From positions 1 to 35,050 of the forward strand of contig JAWKNW010000040.1 in assembly GCA_041391505.1 (NCBI GenBank): a DNA stretch of 35,050 nucleotides, read 5' to 3'. The notes under the pieces are model-generated. The model saw only the letters and a program-made list of their open reading frames with translations. It was not told where the DNA came from and did not search any database. The translations under genes were made by a program, and so were the position numbers. Shown here one piece after another: positions 1 through 7,827 of this stretch. The stretch comes from Rhodothermales bacterium (GTDB lineage: Bacteria > Bacteroidota > Rhodothermia > Rhodothermales > JAHQVL01). The stretch's first letter is position 1, and the number at the start of each line of letters is the position of its first letter.

Positions 1-135
1 GTCTGTCCGCAGCGTCGTGTCGGCCGGCGCTCGTTTCAGTTCAATGGCATCAGGGGCATCCGACGTGAACGCATCGCAGCCGGCCCAAGCAAGCACCAGC
101 AACGCGGCATACCCTACCAGATAGATACGTTGCAT
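1..135 (-). CDS. Lipoprotein, N-terminal part only (cut by window edge)
   Basis: The reading frame opens at an ATG on the minus strand and runs 45 codons to the window edge. The N-terminus has a hydrophobic stretch ending in a lipobox (LAWAGC, Cys20), so the product should be a lipid-anchored envelope protein. The segment after the lipobox contains APADTTLRTD, which resembles ADTTLFTDD in the gene 14 bp upstream, at a similar distance from the lipid Cys. The two are probably paralogues co-transcribed in one operon. Function is unknown because the body of the protein lies outside the window. Confidence 0.7.
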   Translation of the reverse strand, partial: MQRIYLVGYAALLVLAWAGCDAFTSDAPDAIELKRAPADTTLRTD

Positions 136-149
136 GTAAGCCTGACGAA

Positions 150-1025
150 TCAGGGTTTCAGGGTGATTTTGACGGTATACAATCCACCCGAGGTGATGCC
201 ATACTCCAGACGCGAGAGCCCGAGACCCTCATCGAATCGATAAGCAACCGTGGGGCACACGGCACGATCACACGGGAGACGCGCCTCCTCATCGAGGGTG
301 GCCGGCGCGCCGGCCGGCGCCGACCAGGGTAGCGCGCTCAGATACGGAAATGTGCCGTCGGTGTAGCGGTCGATATACATGCTATCGCCGACGGCGCGCA
401 CACGAAGCAGCCGTTCCCAGTTTTCGGGCTGCACGGGTTCAGCCTCACGAGGACTCCCCCGACTCCATTCCTGCCGACCGCCTCCAAAGCGCTCATGGAT
501 CAGAAAATCCGTGTAGCGGCAGGTCTCAAGCTGCCTCGTCACCGTCCAGATCAGGTTGCCGGCAATCTCAAGGTTTTGCGAGCTGGCAACGCGGTAATCC
601 CGGAACAGGTAATCGTATTTCCACGTCGCCCCCACCTCGATCGGGAAATAACGCACCTTGCCGGCATCGCGGCTCGTCGCGCAGGCGACTTCGACCTGGA
701 ACGTGGCCTCGACGGGTTCCGCCGTCGGGCTGTCCGCCGTCAGCCGGATCGTCGAGGCGCCATCCGTCACCGGGGAGATCGTGAGCTTGTCGTAGGCCCG
801 CTCGATCTGGACCGCATCGCCCTCGACGCGCGCATCGTAGACGATCTCCTTGCCGGCGGTCGAGGTAAAAAACGAGGCCAGATCGACGACGAGCGGTGCA
901 TCGTCCGTGAACAGGGTGGTATCGGCGATGGCGCGCGCATCGATCCGGTCCGCCGGCGCGCCCGGTCCCGCGCTGTCGCAGCCTGCAACCAGAACAATGA
1001 GGAGTGCGGCGAAGGTCGATCGCAT
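150..1025 (-). CDS. Lipoprotein with Ig-like N-terminal domain, function unknown
   Basis: 291 residues. I chose the start at 1025 because AAGGA lies 5 nt upstream and the protein then begins directly with a lipoprotein signal (lipobox LVAGC, Cys16); an ATG ten codons earlier gives a charged extension. Residues about 33-113 look like the cadherin/Ig-like fold common in surface proteins of this group (TLFTDDAPLVVDLASFF ... ISPVTDGASTIRLTA ... FQVEV). Residues from about 125 carry RYFPIEVGATWKYDY, resembling the 'YFPLxVGxxWxY' segment of many uncharacterised Bacteroidota/Rhodothermota lipoproteins. No catalytic motif is visible. The shorter, similar lipoprotein gene follows 14 bp downstream. Envelope location is well supported; function is not. 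Confidence 0.75.
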   Translation of the reverse strand: MRSTFAALLIVLVAGCDSAGPGAPADRIDARAIADTTLFTDDAPLVVDLASFFTSTAGKEIVYDARVEGDAVQIERAYDKLTISPVTDGASTIRLTADSPTAEPVEATFQVEVACATSRDAGKVRYFPIEVGATWKYDYLFRDYRVASSQNLEIAGNLIWTVTRQLETCRYTDFLIHERFGGGRQEWSRGSPREAEPVQPENWERLLRVRAVGDSMYIDRYTDGTFPYLSALPWSAPAGAPATLDEEARLPCDRAVCPTVAYRFDEGLGLSRLEYGITSGGLYTVKITLKP

Positions 1026-1113
1026 GACATCCTTCGTTTTTGGACGATTACCCAACGGCCATCATACTGACCGGTTAGACGTCTTCACGCCGGCGCCGGC
1101 GCTCCGTTCCCGG

Positions 1114-3477
1114 CTATTCATAACGCAAACTTTCGACCGGATCCGACTGGGCCGCGCGAAGTGTCTGGTAGCCAATGGTCAGGATGGCCACGGCGACCGT
1201 GATCGCGGCGGACGTGAGCAGCGTCCACACCGAAAAATCGGCGTGGTACGCAAACCCGTCGAGCCATCGCTGCATGAGCATCATGGCGATCGGTGCGGCG
1301 ATCAGGCACGCCACGAGGGCCACACGCAGGTTCTCGCGGGCGAGCAGAAGCACGATGGCGCCGGCCGAAGCCCCGAGTGCCTTGCGGATGCCGACCTCCT
1401 TCGTGCGCCGCTCGACCGTATGGACGGCCATCGCGAACAGACCCAGGCCGGTGATAAAAAACGCCAGGACCGAAAAACCCGCCACCAGCTGTCCGAGCCG
1501 GCGTTCGGGAAGATATACGGCCCGCATCTGGTCGTCGAGCAACGCGTAGTCGAGCGGCTGGCCCGGTTCGTAACGCTGCCACTCCTGCTCCAGTAACGCG
1601 ACGACGGCCGGCAGGTCGGCGCCGGCGCGCATCCGGACCGACACCTTCCGGTAGTTGCGCGGATCCATGTAGTACACCATCGGTGCGATGGCCTGGTGCA
1701 GCGACTCGAAATGGACGTCTGGCACCACCCCGAGCACCGATCCTCCCCATCCCCCCACCTTCATCGGCGCCCCGACGGCATCCTGCGGCGACGCCCATCC
1801 GAGCCGACGAACGGCGGATTCGTTGAGGATGAACCCGGTGGCCGACTCGCTCGCCAGCTCGTCGGAAAAGTTGCGGCCGGCCACGAGATCGATCCCATAC
1901 GCCGGGAAAAAGCGGGCGTCGACGAACACGGGATAGACCGTCGTCATCGCGGGGGCCACTGTCGCTTCCACCGTGAACGAGAGGCGCTCCGACGGCACGG
2001 GGTTGGACTGCGCCACGGCCACGATATCCGGATGCGCCTCGAGGCGGTTCCGAATCGGCTCGAACTGTTCCATTTCGTCCCAGAGGACGGGCAGGATGAG
2101 CACGTTTTCGCGCCGATAACCGGGGTCGACTTCGCTGATGAACGTCAACTGCCGGTACACGGTCTGCGTGCTCATCAGGAGCACGATGGCGATCACGAAT
2201 TGCACCGTCACCAGCGCGGCGCGCAGTCCGGACGCACCTCCCCGATCCAGCCGGCCTTTCAGGGCGGCGATGGGTTTGAAGCCGGACAGGTAGAAGGCGG
2301 GATAGCTGCCGGCGGCGATCCCAACCGCGAGCGCAAGCCCCAGATAGAGTGCGATGTAGCCGACCGAATCGTTACCGAAAACGGCGAGTTCTTTTCCGGT
2401 AAACGCATTAAAGAACGGCATCGCCAGACCGACCATCCCGATCGAAACGGCCAGGCTGATCAGGGCCAGCAGCACGGACTCGCTCAGGAACTGATACATC
2501 AACGCCGGCCTGCCGGCGCCGGACGCCTTGCGAACGCCCACCTCGCGCGCCCGCCGGCTCGCACGCGCCGTCGACAGGTTGGTAAAATTGATCGAGGCGA
2601 TGACGAGGATGAAGAGTCCGACGGCGCCAAACAGATAGACCCCCCGGATGTCGCCGTTCGCACCGAGTTCGCCCACCAGATGCGAGCGCAGGTGGATGTC
2701 GCGCAGCGGTTGCAGGTGAAGGCGCGAGGACGCGGCATCCTGCCCCAGGTGGCGCTCCAGAAACGCCGGCAGCTTGTCCGCCAGCGCCGCCGCCGACGCG
2801 CCGTCCGCCAGCCGGATATAGGTGGCGTAATTCGGACTCCCCCAGCCGAGCTGGCCGAACCACCGCTCCATCGTCGTCATCGAACCCAGCACATCGATCG
2901 GCAGGTGGGTATTGCGGGGAAGGTCCTCAAAGACTCCGGTCACCGTCCACGCATCCCGGTCATTCACGATCACCGTCTGCCCGAGCGCCCCGGCGTCGCC
3001 GAAAAGCGCGCGGGCTTTCGATGCGCTCAGAACAAGCGAAAAGGGCTCGACGAGGGCCGTCTTCGGGTCGCCGGCGACGAACGGCACGCTCAGGATGTCG
3101 AAGAGATCGGGATCGGCCCAGTAGCAGTCGCCGCTCGAAACATACTGGTCGCCACGGCGCAGCGAGGGCCCCACCGGCGTCAGGCGCGCGGCGTACAGCA
3201 CTTCAGGAAAGGCCTCCTTGAGCAGTGGGGCGACGGGCGGATCGACCAACACGCCATGCACGCCGGCCTCACCGGTCTCGCTGCGGACCTCCTGCGTGAC
3301 GCGATAGACCTGGTCCGCGCCCTCGTGATAGGCGTCGTACCCGAATTCGTCGCGGATGAAGAGCAGGATCAGCAGGCCGGCGGCCATGCCGATCGAAAGG
3401 CCCGCGACATGGATCAACGTATAGCCGCGGTACCGCCAGAGGCTCCGAAGCGCAAGGGTCAGAAAGTTGGTCAACAT
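1114..3477 (-). CDS. MacB/FtsX-family ABC transporter permease
   Basis: 787 residues. The N-terminus (MLTNFLTLALRSLWRYRGYTLIHVAGLSIGMAAG) is the signature of the large FtsX-type permeases abundant in Bacteroidota. Order: TM1 at about 20-42, a MacB-like periplasmic domain to about 280, three TM helices (about 283-305, 330-355, 370-400), a short loop with a further TM near 425-440, a second periplasmic domain (about 455-660), then three C-terminal TMs (about 670-690, 715-740, 755-775). Two FtsX cores are marked by 'RRAREVGVRKASGAG' and 'RRTKEVGIRKALGAS', the coupling-helix motif that contacts the ATPase. Such proteins couple cytoplasmic ATP hydrolysis to movements in the periplasm (export or signalling), usually of peptides or antibiotics. 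No ATPase gene is in the window, so the partner must be encoded elsewhere. Confidence 0.92.
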   Translation of the reverse strand: MLTNFLTLALRSLWRYRGYTLIHVAGLSIGMAAGLLILLFIRDEFGYDAYHEGADQVYRVTQEVRSETGEAGVHGVLVDPPVAPLLKEAFPEVLYAARLTPVGPSLRRGDQYVSSGDCYWADPDLFDILSVPFVAGDPKTALVEPFSLVLSASKARALFGDAGALGQTVIVNDRDAWTVTGVFEDLPRNTHLPIDVLGSMTTMERWFGQLGWGSPNYATYIRLADGASAAALADKLPAFLERHLGQDAASSRLHLQPLRDIHLRSHLVGELGANGDIRGVYLFGAVGLFILVIASINFTNLSTARASRRAREVGVRKASGAGRPALMYQFLSESVLLALISLAVSIGMVGLAMPFFNAFTGKELAVFGNDSVGYIALYLGLALAVGIAAGSYPAFYLSGFKPIAALKGRLDRGGASGLRAALVTVQFVIAIVLLMSTQTVYRQLTFISEVDPGYRRENVLILPVLWDEMEQFEPIRNRLEAHPDIVAVAQSNPVPSERLSFTVEATVAPAMTTVYPVFVDARFFPAYGIDLVAGRNFSDELASESATGFILNESAVRRLGWASPQDAVGAPMKVGGWGGSVLGVVPDVHFESLHQAIAPMVYYMDPRNYRKVSVRMRAGADLPAVVALLEQEWQRYEPGQPLDYALLDDQMRAVYLPERRLGQLVAGFSVLAFFITGLGLFAMAVHTVERRTKEVGIRKALGASAGAIVLLLARENLRVALVACLIAAPIAMMLMQRWLDGFAYHADFSVWTLLTSAAITVAVAILTIGYQTLRAAQSDPVESLRYE

Positions 3478-3546
3478 GGACGGACAGAGACGTAAGGTTC
3501 ACGAATACCTGGTACAGTATGCGCCAGGCATCGCACAAGAGCAACC

Positions 3547-3590
3547 GGGCGCGTCAAACAGGGCATCCGCCGGATGCCCTGTTTGCGCCC
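3547..3590 (-). terminator. Strong hairpin after the peroxiredoxin gene
   Basis: Perfect 13-bp arms AAACAGGGCATCC / GGATGCCCTGTTT (3556-3568 and 3572-3584) with a 3-nt loop, extended by GGGCGC / GCGCCC outer arms (3547-3552 and 3585-3590) around a 3-nt bulge. It starts 5 bp past the stop of the peroxiredoxin gene. No T-tract follows on either strand, so it may end transcription imperfectly or protect the 3' end of the mRNA. Confidence 0.6.
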
Positions 3591-3595
3591 GACGG

Positions 3596-4252
3596 TCATT
3601 TCGGCTGCTTCGCCGTCCGGAGGTAGGGTTTGTGGACCTTGAACCCGTCGAATTTCTGCTCGGCCTCCTCGTTGGGCACCGCCGTCGACACGATGATGTC
3701 GTCGCCCGGATTCCAGTTCGCCGGCGTGGACACCGGGTATTTGGCCGTCAGCTGAAGCGAATCCAGTGTCCGCAGGATTTCGTGGAAATTGCGGCCCGTG
3801 GTCATCGGGTAGGTCATCATCATCTTGACCTTTTTATCGGGTCCGATGATAAATACGGTGCGAACGGTCTGGTTGGTAACCGGCGTACGACCCTCGGAAG
3901 TGCCCGGCTCGTCGGCCGGCAGCATATCGAACAGCTTGGCCACCGCCAGATCGCGATCCCCGATCATCGGGTAGTTGACCGCGTGCCCCTGCGTTTCCTC
4001 GATATCGGCCGCCCACGCCTTGTGGTTCTCGACGGGGTCTACGCTGAGACCGATGATCTTGCAGTTCCGCTTTTTGAATTCCGGCTCGAGGCCGGCCATG
4101 GAGCCCAGTTCGGTGGTGCAGACCGGGGTGAAGTCTTTCGGGTGGGAAAACAGGATGCCCCAGCTGTCCCCGAGCCATTCGTGAAAGCGAATGGTGCCGT
4201 GGGTCGTTTCAGCGGTGAAATCCGGGACGATGCTGTTGATTCGAAGCGACAT
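3596..4252 (-). CDS. 1-Cys peroxiredoxin (Prx6 type)
   Basis: 218 residues from the ATG at 4252, which starts with MSLRINSIVPDF, the usual N-terminus of the family; an upstream in-frame ATG at 4330 would add a non-conserved extension. The thioredoxin-like domain carries HPKDFTPVCTTELG with the peroxidatic Cys45; T42, P43 and a downstream Arg complete the expected active site. The long C-terminal domain (about 165-218, with PANWNPGDD) and total length match the Prx6 subgroup, which reduces H2O2 and organic peroxides in the cytoplasm and has no resolving Cys in the same chain. It stands alone between two hairpins, so it is probably a single-gene unit. Confidence 0.95.
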   Translation of the reverse strand: MSLRINSIVPDFTAETTHGTIRFHEWLGDSWGILFSHPKDFTPVCTTELGSMAGLEPEFKKRNCKIIGLSVDPVENHKAWAADIEETQGHAVNYPMIGDRDLAVAKLFDMLPADEPGTSEGRTPVTNQTVRTVFIIGPDKKVKMMMTYPMTTGRNFHEILRTLDSLQLTAKYPVSTPANWNPGDDIIVSTAVPNEEAEQKFDGFKVHKPYLRTAKQPK

Positions 4253-4367
4253 GGTCGTGCTCTGCTGGTGGAGGGGGTATCGTTGAGCACTGAACCCTAC
4301 CCGCACGTGCCGGTTGCATGCCGGACGCACCGCCGGCCTACCCTTTTACCGTTCCGTAACACGTAAA

Positions 4368-4384
4368 TGCCTGGCGGCCAGGCA
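4368..4384 (-). terminator. Short hairpin after the LRV lipoprotein gene
   Basis: TGCCTGG / CCAGGCA arms with a CGG loop, 6 bp beyond the stop codon at 4391. Position suggests a terminator for the minus-strand gene upstream. There is no clear T-run. Confidence 0.4.
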
Positions 4385-4390
4385 CCTCGT

Positions 4391-5017
4391 TCAATCCCAT
4401 CCCCACGCCACCCGTTGTTCCAGGTTGGACCGCACGCTTTCGTCGCCCCGCTCGTGCAGCGTCGCGAGCACCTCGGGCGCCAGCTGCGGGTTGAGGCTCA
4501 TCGCATACAGCGCCTGCGCGTCGCCCTCCCGGGCGATCAGGAGCTTGAGATCGTCCGGAAGCGCCGGGTTGCTCGCAAACGCGCTCCAGGCGGCGGCCTC
4601 GTCGTCGAACAGGGCGCGGAGCACCTCCGCCGGCATCCCGGCGTTGCCGGCCAGACCGTGGTACACGCTGCGGTGCCCCTGCTCCCGAAGCGCCACGAGC
4701 AGTTCCACCGGCGCCGCCGGGTTCGAGGCCACGCCGGAGCGCACCTCGGGATCGGGATGCGCAGCGAGCGTCCGGAGGATGTCTTCGGGGGTGCCGACAT
4801 TGGCGCCGAGGAGATGCAGCACCGCCGCATCGTCGACGCCGGCCAGTTCGCGCGCTTCGTCGGGTTCCAGCGGATGGCGATCGATGAAGTGCTCGATCAG
4901 GGTGGGCGACATGCCCCGTGCGCGCAACGCATCTTCCGCGCGCGTGGCATACAGCGGCGGTTCGTTGCAGGCGAGCATCGAGGCGCTCAGGAGTAGCAGG
5001 GTAGCGGCGTAGCGCAT
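4391..5017 (-). CDS. Lipoprotein with leucine-rich-variant (LRV/HEAT-like) repeats
   Basis: 208 residues from the ATG at 5017. This start gives a clean lipoprotein signal (lipobox SMLAC, Cys17); the longer frame would run back into the sulfatase gene. From about residue 68 there are five repeats of about 25 residues with the pattern 'x-A-x-NP-x-x-P-x-x-LL-x-x-L-x-x-x-(D/G)-x-x-(V/A)' (GANVGTPEDILRTL, ASNPAAPVELLVAL, AGNAGMPAEVLRAL, ASNPALPDDLKLLI, SLNPQLAPEVLATL). That is the LRV repeat, an all-helical scaffold usually found in cytoplasmic proteins. Here it is on a lipid anchor and should act as an extracytoplasmic binding platform. It follows the sulfatase gene by 55 bp on the same strand. 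The ligand is unknown. Confidence 0.8.
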   Translation of the reverse strand: MRYAATLLLLSASMLACNEPPLYATRAEDALRARGMSPTLIEHFIDRHPLEPDEARELAGVDDAAVLHLLGANVGTPEDILRTLAAHPDPEVRSGVASNPAAPVELLVALREQGHRSVYHGLAGNAGMPAEVLRALFDDEAAAWSAFASNPALPDDLKLLIAREGDAQALYAMSLNPQLAPEVLATLHERGDESVRSNLEQRVAWGWD

Positions 5018-5072
5018 GCGGGTATCCGATACGTGGACGAGATCACTGGGCGGTCGTGCCGGAGCGGGGCCG

Positions 5073-6596
5073 TTACGGGAGCGCGGCACGCCAGCCGGCC
5101 GAGCGCAGGACCTCGAGGCGGGCGCGCGCGTCGGCGTAGGCCGGCTCATCGGCGACATTGACGTTTTCTCCCGGATCGGCGTCATGGTCGTACAGTTCGT
5201 AGGCGACAAACGCCTTCGTCGCCCAGTTCATCCAGGCGACATAGCGATACCGGTCGGTGCGGACGCTGTAGCCCATGTACTCGACCCCGTCGGGCGCCGT
5301 CCAGATGCCTTCCCGGAGAAACTGGCTGAAAACCGCCGGCTTCCACGCCCGCGTCGGTTCGCGGAGGAGCGGCACCGCGCTGACGCCCTGGAGATCCGGC
5401 GGCGCGGGCACGCCGGCCAGTTCGCAGAGCGTGGGGTAGATGTCGACGAACTCCACCAGTTGAGCAAGTTTCAGGCCGGCCGGCACGCCGGGGCCGCGGA
5501 AGATGAGCGGGGCGCGGGTATCCACCTCGTAGTTCGTCATCTTGCCCCAGCTGTTGTGCTCCCCGAGCTTCCACCCGTGATCGCCCCAGAGCACCACGAC
5601 GGTATTTTCTGCCAGCCCCAGCTCATCGAGTCGATCCAGCAGCCGGCCGATCTGGGCGTCCACATAGCTCACCGACGCGTAATAGCCGTGTTTCAGGTGC
5701 CGCTTTTCCGCTTCGGAGAGCGTGCCCACGGAGGGGTGGACGACGTGCTTGAAATCCGAATAGCCCCACAGTTCGCGCTGGGTATTGATGGCCATGATCG
5801 GAGCGCCGCGCGGCGGCTCGGGGTTTTCGGCGAGGGGGATGTCGGCGGGGTCGTACAGGTCCCAGTATTTCGCCGGCGCGTTGAAGGGCAGGTGCGGCCG
5901 GTAGTAGCCGATGCCGAAGAAAAACGGCTGATCGCGCCCGGCCAGCTCCCCGAGTTTTTCGAGGGCCATGTCGGTTTGCGCGCCGTCGTAATAGACGTTA
6001 TCGGGGAGCTCGACGCGCTCGGTCGCGCCGGCTTTCAGGTACCACTCCCCGAATACGTCGACGTGCCGATCCTGCCGGCCGGCGGCGAGGATTTCCGCCT
6101 TGCGCGCCTCCTGGATCGCCACGTTGTCCGGGTGCCGGTAGACGGCATCGGGGTCGAACGGAAAGCCCGGCACGTACAGCTTGGGCTCGCTCCACGAGAG
6201 CGTGTCAGGGAAGATGTTGTGGTAGATCTTCCCGATCGCCGCGGCATGATAGCCGTTCGCCCGGAACTGCTGCGGGAGCGTGACCACATCCGGTACGGTG
6301 GTTCGGAAGTGCGTCCATAGATCCCAGATCCGGATCGAGTCCGGCCGGAGCCCCGTCATGAGGCTGGATCGGGAAGGGCTGCAGACAGCCTGCTGGACAT
6401 GCGCCTGCAGGAACGTCGCGCCGCCGGCGGCCAGGCGGTCGATGTTCGGCGTGTGGATCACCGTATTCCCGTACGCGCCCAGCTCGGGCCGCAGGTCGTC
6501 CACGGCGATGAACAGGACGTTGGGCGGGCGCTCCGTCTTCGGCGGGGCGCATCCGGCGGCGGCGAGGCACGCCAGAATCCAGCATACGTATCGCAT
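5073..6596 (-). CDS. Lipoprotein sulfatase, iduronate-2-sulfatase-like (S1 family)
   Basis: 507 residues. An N-terminal lipobox (LAAAGC, Cys16) anchors it outside the cytoplasm. The alkaline-phosphatase-fold core begins at PNVLFIAVDDLRPELGAYGN, with the metal ligands D33 and D34. The formylglycine motif is CSPSRSSLMTG (Cys72), so the enzyme needs a formylglycine-generating enzyme, which is not in the window. LWGDHGWKLGEHNSWGK (residues about 338-354) is the second metal site and is typical of iduronate-2-sulfatase-like enzymes acting on sulfated polysaccharides. The start codon lies 7 bp after the stop of the DUF819 transporter gene, so the two are probably co-transcribed. The exact substrate cannot be read from sequence. 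Confidence 0.93.
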   Translation of the reverse strand: MRYVCWILACLAAAGCAPPKTERPPNVLFIAVDDLRPELGAYGNTVIHTPNIDRLAAGGATFLQAHVQQAVCSPSRSSLMTGLRPDSIRIWDLWTHFRTTVPDVVTLPQQFRANGYHAAAIGKIYHNIFPDTLSWSEPKLYVPGFPFDPDAVYRHPDNVAIQEARKAEILAAGRQDRHVDVFGEWYLKAGATERVELPDNVYYDGAQTDMALEKLGELAGRDQPFFFGIGYYRPHLPFNAPAKYWDLYDPADIPLAENPEPPRGAPIMAINTQRELWGYSDFKHVVHPSVGTLSEAEKRHLKHGYYASVSYVDAQIGRLLDRLDELGLAENTVVVLWGDHGWKLGEHNSWGKMTNYEVDTRAPLIFRGPGVPAGLKLAQLVEFVDIYPTLCELAGVPAPPDLQGVSAVPLLREPTRAWKPAVFSQFLREGIWTAPDGVEYMGYSVRTDRYRYVAWMNWATKAFVAYELYDHDADPGENVNVADEPAYADARARLEVLRSAGWRAALP

Positions 6597-6603
6597 CGAT
6601 CCG

Positions 6604-7761
6604 TCATCCTCCCAGCATCAGCCGGACGATCTGCGCCACGGCGAAGCCGGCATAGTTTCCGAGTGCATATCCGAGCATGGCGACGATCAGGCCGGCGAGG
6701 ACGAGGTGGCGGCTCCCCAGCGTCTCGGCCAGCGGCAGCACCATCGCCGGACCCGACTTCGCCGCCACCTGCGCGATGGTCAGTACGCGGGGGTCCATCC
6801 GCATCGCCCAGCCGATACCATAGACGAACAGCACGTCGAAGACGACCACGATCGCGACATACAGAAACAGCGCCGGCGACAGCACCACCGCAAGGTAGAA
6901 GTTCATCTGCGCGCCGATCGACGCAAAAAAAGCCAGAAAGACGAGTTCGCTGAGCTCCCACGCGCCTTCGAGCCGGCGGACCGCGGGAATCTGGCCGGCA
7001 ATCAGCGCGAGGGTGGTGACGATCAGGATCCCCGGCACCGCCGGCGCCACGCGATCCACCCACTCCGCCTTGATCCATGTGCTCACCGCCATCACCGCCA
7101 GCGCGGTACCGACGAGCGCCGCGACGTGCCAGACGTCGAACCGCGGCGCAGGCCGGTCGATGCGCTCGTCCTCCTCTTCCGGGACAGCCCATTGCTTCGC
7201 CGTCGCGTACCGGCGGGCCAGAAACGCAGGGACCGCCACCCACAGCGCATACAGCGGGAACAGCGCCAGGTTGTCCACGGCATTGGCGGCGGCGAACAGG
7301 TCCTGGTTCTCGATCTGCAGCCCGCTCCACAGCGCGACAAAGTTGAGGCTCCCGCCGATATACGTTCCGGTATAGGGGCCGGCGAGCTTCCAGGCGTCGT
7401 CGCCCAGCAGGTCGGCGAACAGCGAGACGGTGGTCACGTTGGCGATTACGACCCCGATGGCCGTCCCCGCGCAGGCGAGGGCGAATGCCACCAGCATCGG
7501 CCGGCCGGCGCTCCGGATATCGCTGAGATCGACCTTGAACAGGATGAGGCAGACGGCAAACGGCACCGTGAAGTCGACCACCGCGCCATAGATCGGCGCA
7601 TCGGTCGGAATCAGGCCGGCGTTGGAAAGGAGGGCGCTCGTGAAGAGCACCCAGAGGATCGTCGACATCCGCCGCGCCCAGGGAAACGCCCCGACCAGGT
7701 ACAGCGCAAAAAGCACGACGGCCCAGAGGACGGTAAAGATCGCGAGGGAGTCTGTGATCAT
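6604..7761 (-). CDS. DUF819-family integral membrane protein (putative transporter)
   Basis: 385 residues from the ATG at 7761 (MITDSLAIFTVLWAVVLFALYLVGAF). A longer open frame exists but its extra N-terminus is antisense to the dipeptidase gene. About ten TM helices fall in two halves separated by a hydrophilic loop near residue 195-215 (EEEDERIDRPAP). 'TGTYIGGSLNFVAL' and 'AQVAAKSGPAMVLPLAE' occupy equivalent positions in the two halves, as in DUF819 (YjcL-like) proteins, which look like secondary transporters with inverted repeats. The substrate is unknown. Downstream is the sulfatase (7 bp) and divergent upstream is a dipeptidase, both compatible with nutrient use. Confidence 0.88.
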   Translation of the reverse strand: MITDSLAIFTVLWAVVLFALYLVGAFPWARRMSTILWVLFTSALLSNAGLIPTDAPIYGAVVDFTVPFAVCLILFKVDLSDIRSAGRPMLVAFALACAGTAIGVVIANVTTVSLFADLLGDDAWKLAGPYTGTYIGGSLNFVALWSGLQIENQDLFAAANAVDNLALFPLYALWVAVPAFLARRYATAKQWAVPEEEDERIDRPAPRFDVWHVAALVGTALAVMAVSTWIKAEWVDRVAPAVPGILIVTTLALIAGQIPAVRRLEGAWELSELVFLAFFASIGAQMNFYLAVVLSPALFLYVAIVVVFDVLFVYGIGWAMRMDPRVLTIAQVAAKSGPAMVLPLAETLGSRHLVLAGLIVAMLGYALGNYAGFAVAQIVRLMLGG

Positions 7762-7787
7762 GCGGCGTTGGCGTAGCGTTTTTTTGT

Positions 7788-7793
7788 AATATA
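7788..7793 (-). promoter_or_regulatory. Candidate -10 element for the DUF819-sulfatase operon
   Basis: On the minus strand GGCCTATATTA contains TATATT, 26 bp before the ATG at 7761, in the only AT-rich patch of the 66-bp divergent gap. The same 11-mer occurs at 12352-12362 before the LytS-like kinase gene. No good -35 is visible here. Confidence 0.35.
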
Positions 7794-7827
7794 GGCCGCT
7801 CCCTTCCCTGAATGCCACCCGAACGCC

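Noticed and set aside
1090..1101. GCCGGCGCCGGC as a specific terminator or operator after the permease gene
   Set aside because: It is two overlapping copies of the word over-represented across the whole window, so its position is not by itself meaningful.
1696..3495. 599-codon open frame on the plus strand opposite the permease gene
   Set aside because: Its translation is rich in Arg, His and Gly with no hydrophobic pattern or domain. It is antisense to a well-supported gene; high GC leaves stop-poor shadow frames. The same reasoning removes the long plus-strand frames over 5016-6320, 6280-7776, 9070-10593, 27349-28704 and 32391-33563, and the minus-strand frame 18495-19829.
3508..3528. CCTGG...CCAGG dyad upstream of the permease start
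   Set aside because: Only 5-bp arms with a 10-nt spacer; such short dyads are expected by chance at this GC content.
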